Assembly (NCBI GenBank): GCA_903927685.1
Contig: CAIYOB010000321.1
Span: forward strand, 1 to 6,556
Length of the DNA stretch: 6,556 nt
Source: an uncultured Planctomycetaceae bacterium
GTDB taxonomy: Bacteria > Planctomycetota > Planctomycetia > Pirellulales > Pirellulaceae
Direction: 5' to 3'
Positions within the stretch are counted from its first letter, which is position 1. Every line of letters starts with the position of its first letter. Below the pieces are notes generated by a model. It was not told the origin of the DNA. It made no database searches and saw only the letters and a list, made by a program, of their open reading frames with translations. Of this stretch, positions 6,482-6,556 are shown piece by piece. The translations under genes and the position numbers were made by a program.

Positions 6482-6556
6482 TTGGCCGTTCGTGTCGGGC
6501 GCTGGTCCAGGTGCGCCGTGCCGTGAGCGTTCGTCGGCTGCGACGCCGGATGTGCC

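Noticed and set aside
6498..6517. GGCGC/GCGCC palindrome after the small membrane protein
   Set aside because: The stem is only 5 bp, with a 10-base loop and no T run; too weak to call a terminator.
1..6556. Defence system, CRISPR array, tRNA/rRNA or intact transposon
   Set aside because: No regularly spaced repeats, no nuclease, helicase, reverse transcriptase or transposase motifs, and no RNA gene pattern were found on either strand.

Overview
The window reads as a piece of a planctomycete chromosome, most like the Pirellulales or a close relative. This is inferred from gene content, not from a marker gene. Three things point there: a secreted fusion of a methyltransferase-like domain with a PQQ-type beta-propeller; a membrane-anchored protein with the 'RRRWFSFTLQTL' entry to its transmembrane helix followed by leucine-rich-repeat-like sequence; and a small Cys-rich protein carrying 'CPCGAPKKFKLTISGV'. 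All real genes appear to lie on the + strand. Gene density is low, and long inverted repeats sit between genes.

Layout. Bases 1-86 may be the 3' end of a gene that starts upstream. Bases 99-1199 encode a secreted protein with nine WG repeats. Bases 1200-1699 hold no convincing gene, but contain three hairpins in a row (1291-1361) and a good promoter (1577-1606). Two short reading frames follow: a Cys-rich protein (1700-1903) and a one-helix protein with LRR-like sequence (about 1936-2418). Both look shorter than their relatives, and the second stops 5 bases before a 26-bp inverted repeat (2424-2508). Bases 2509-2741 are a promoter and a structured leader. Bases 2742-6017 encode the 1091-residue methyltransferase-like/propeller protein that dominates the window. 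A second near-perfect inverted repeat (6036-6095) lies just behind it. A possible small two-helix membrane protein (about 6272-6481) follows, and the last 75 bases show nothing.

How the parts relate. I see no operon with a shared pathway. The WG protein and the propeller protein are both predicted to be exported, and the LRR-like protein to be membrane-anchored, so the region is biased toward envelope or periplasmic proteins. I found no sign of a defence system, CRISPR array, biosynthetic cluster, tRNA, rRNA or intact transposon. The most interesting items are the exported Rossmann domain with a degraded SAM-binding loop, the repeat-rich leader without a Shine-Dalgarno before its gene, and the three palindromic elements, which look like members of dispersed repeat families.
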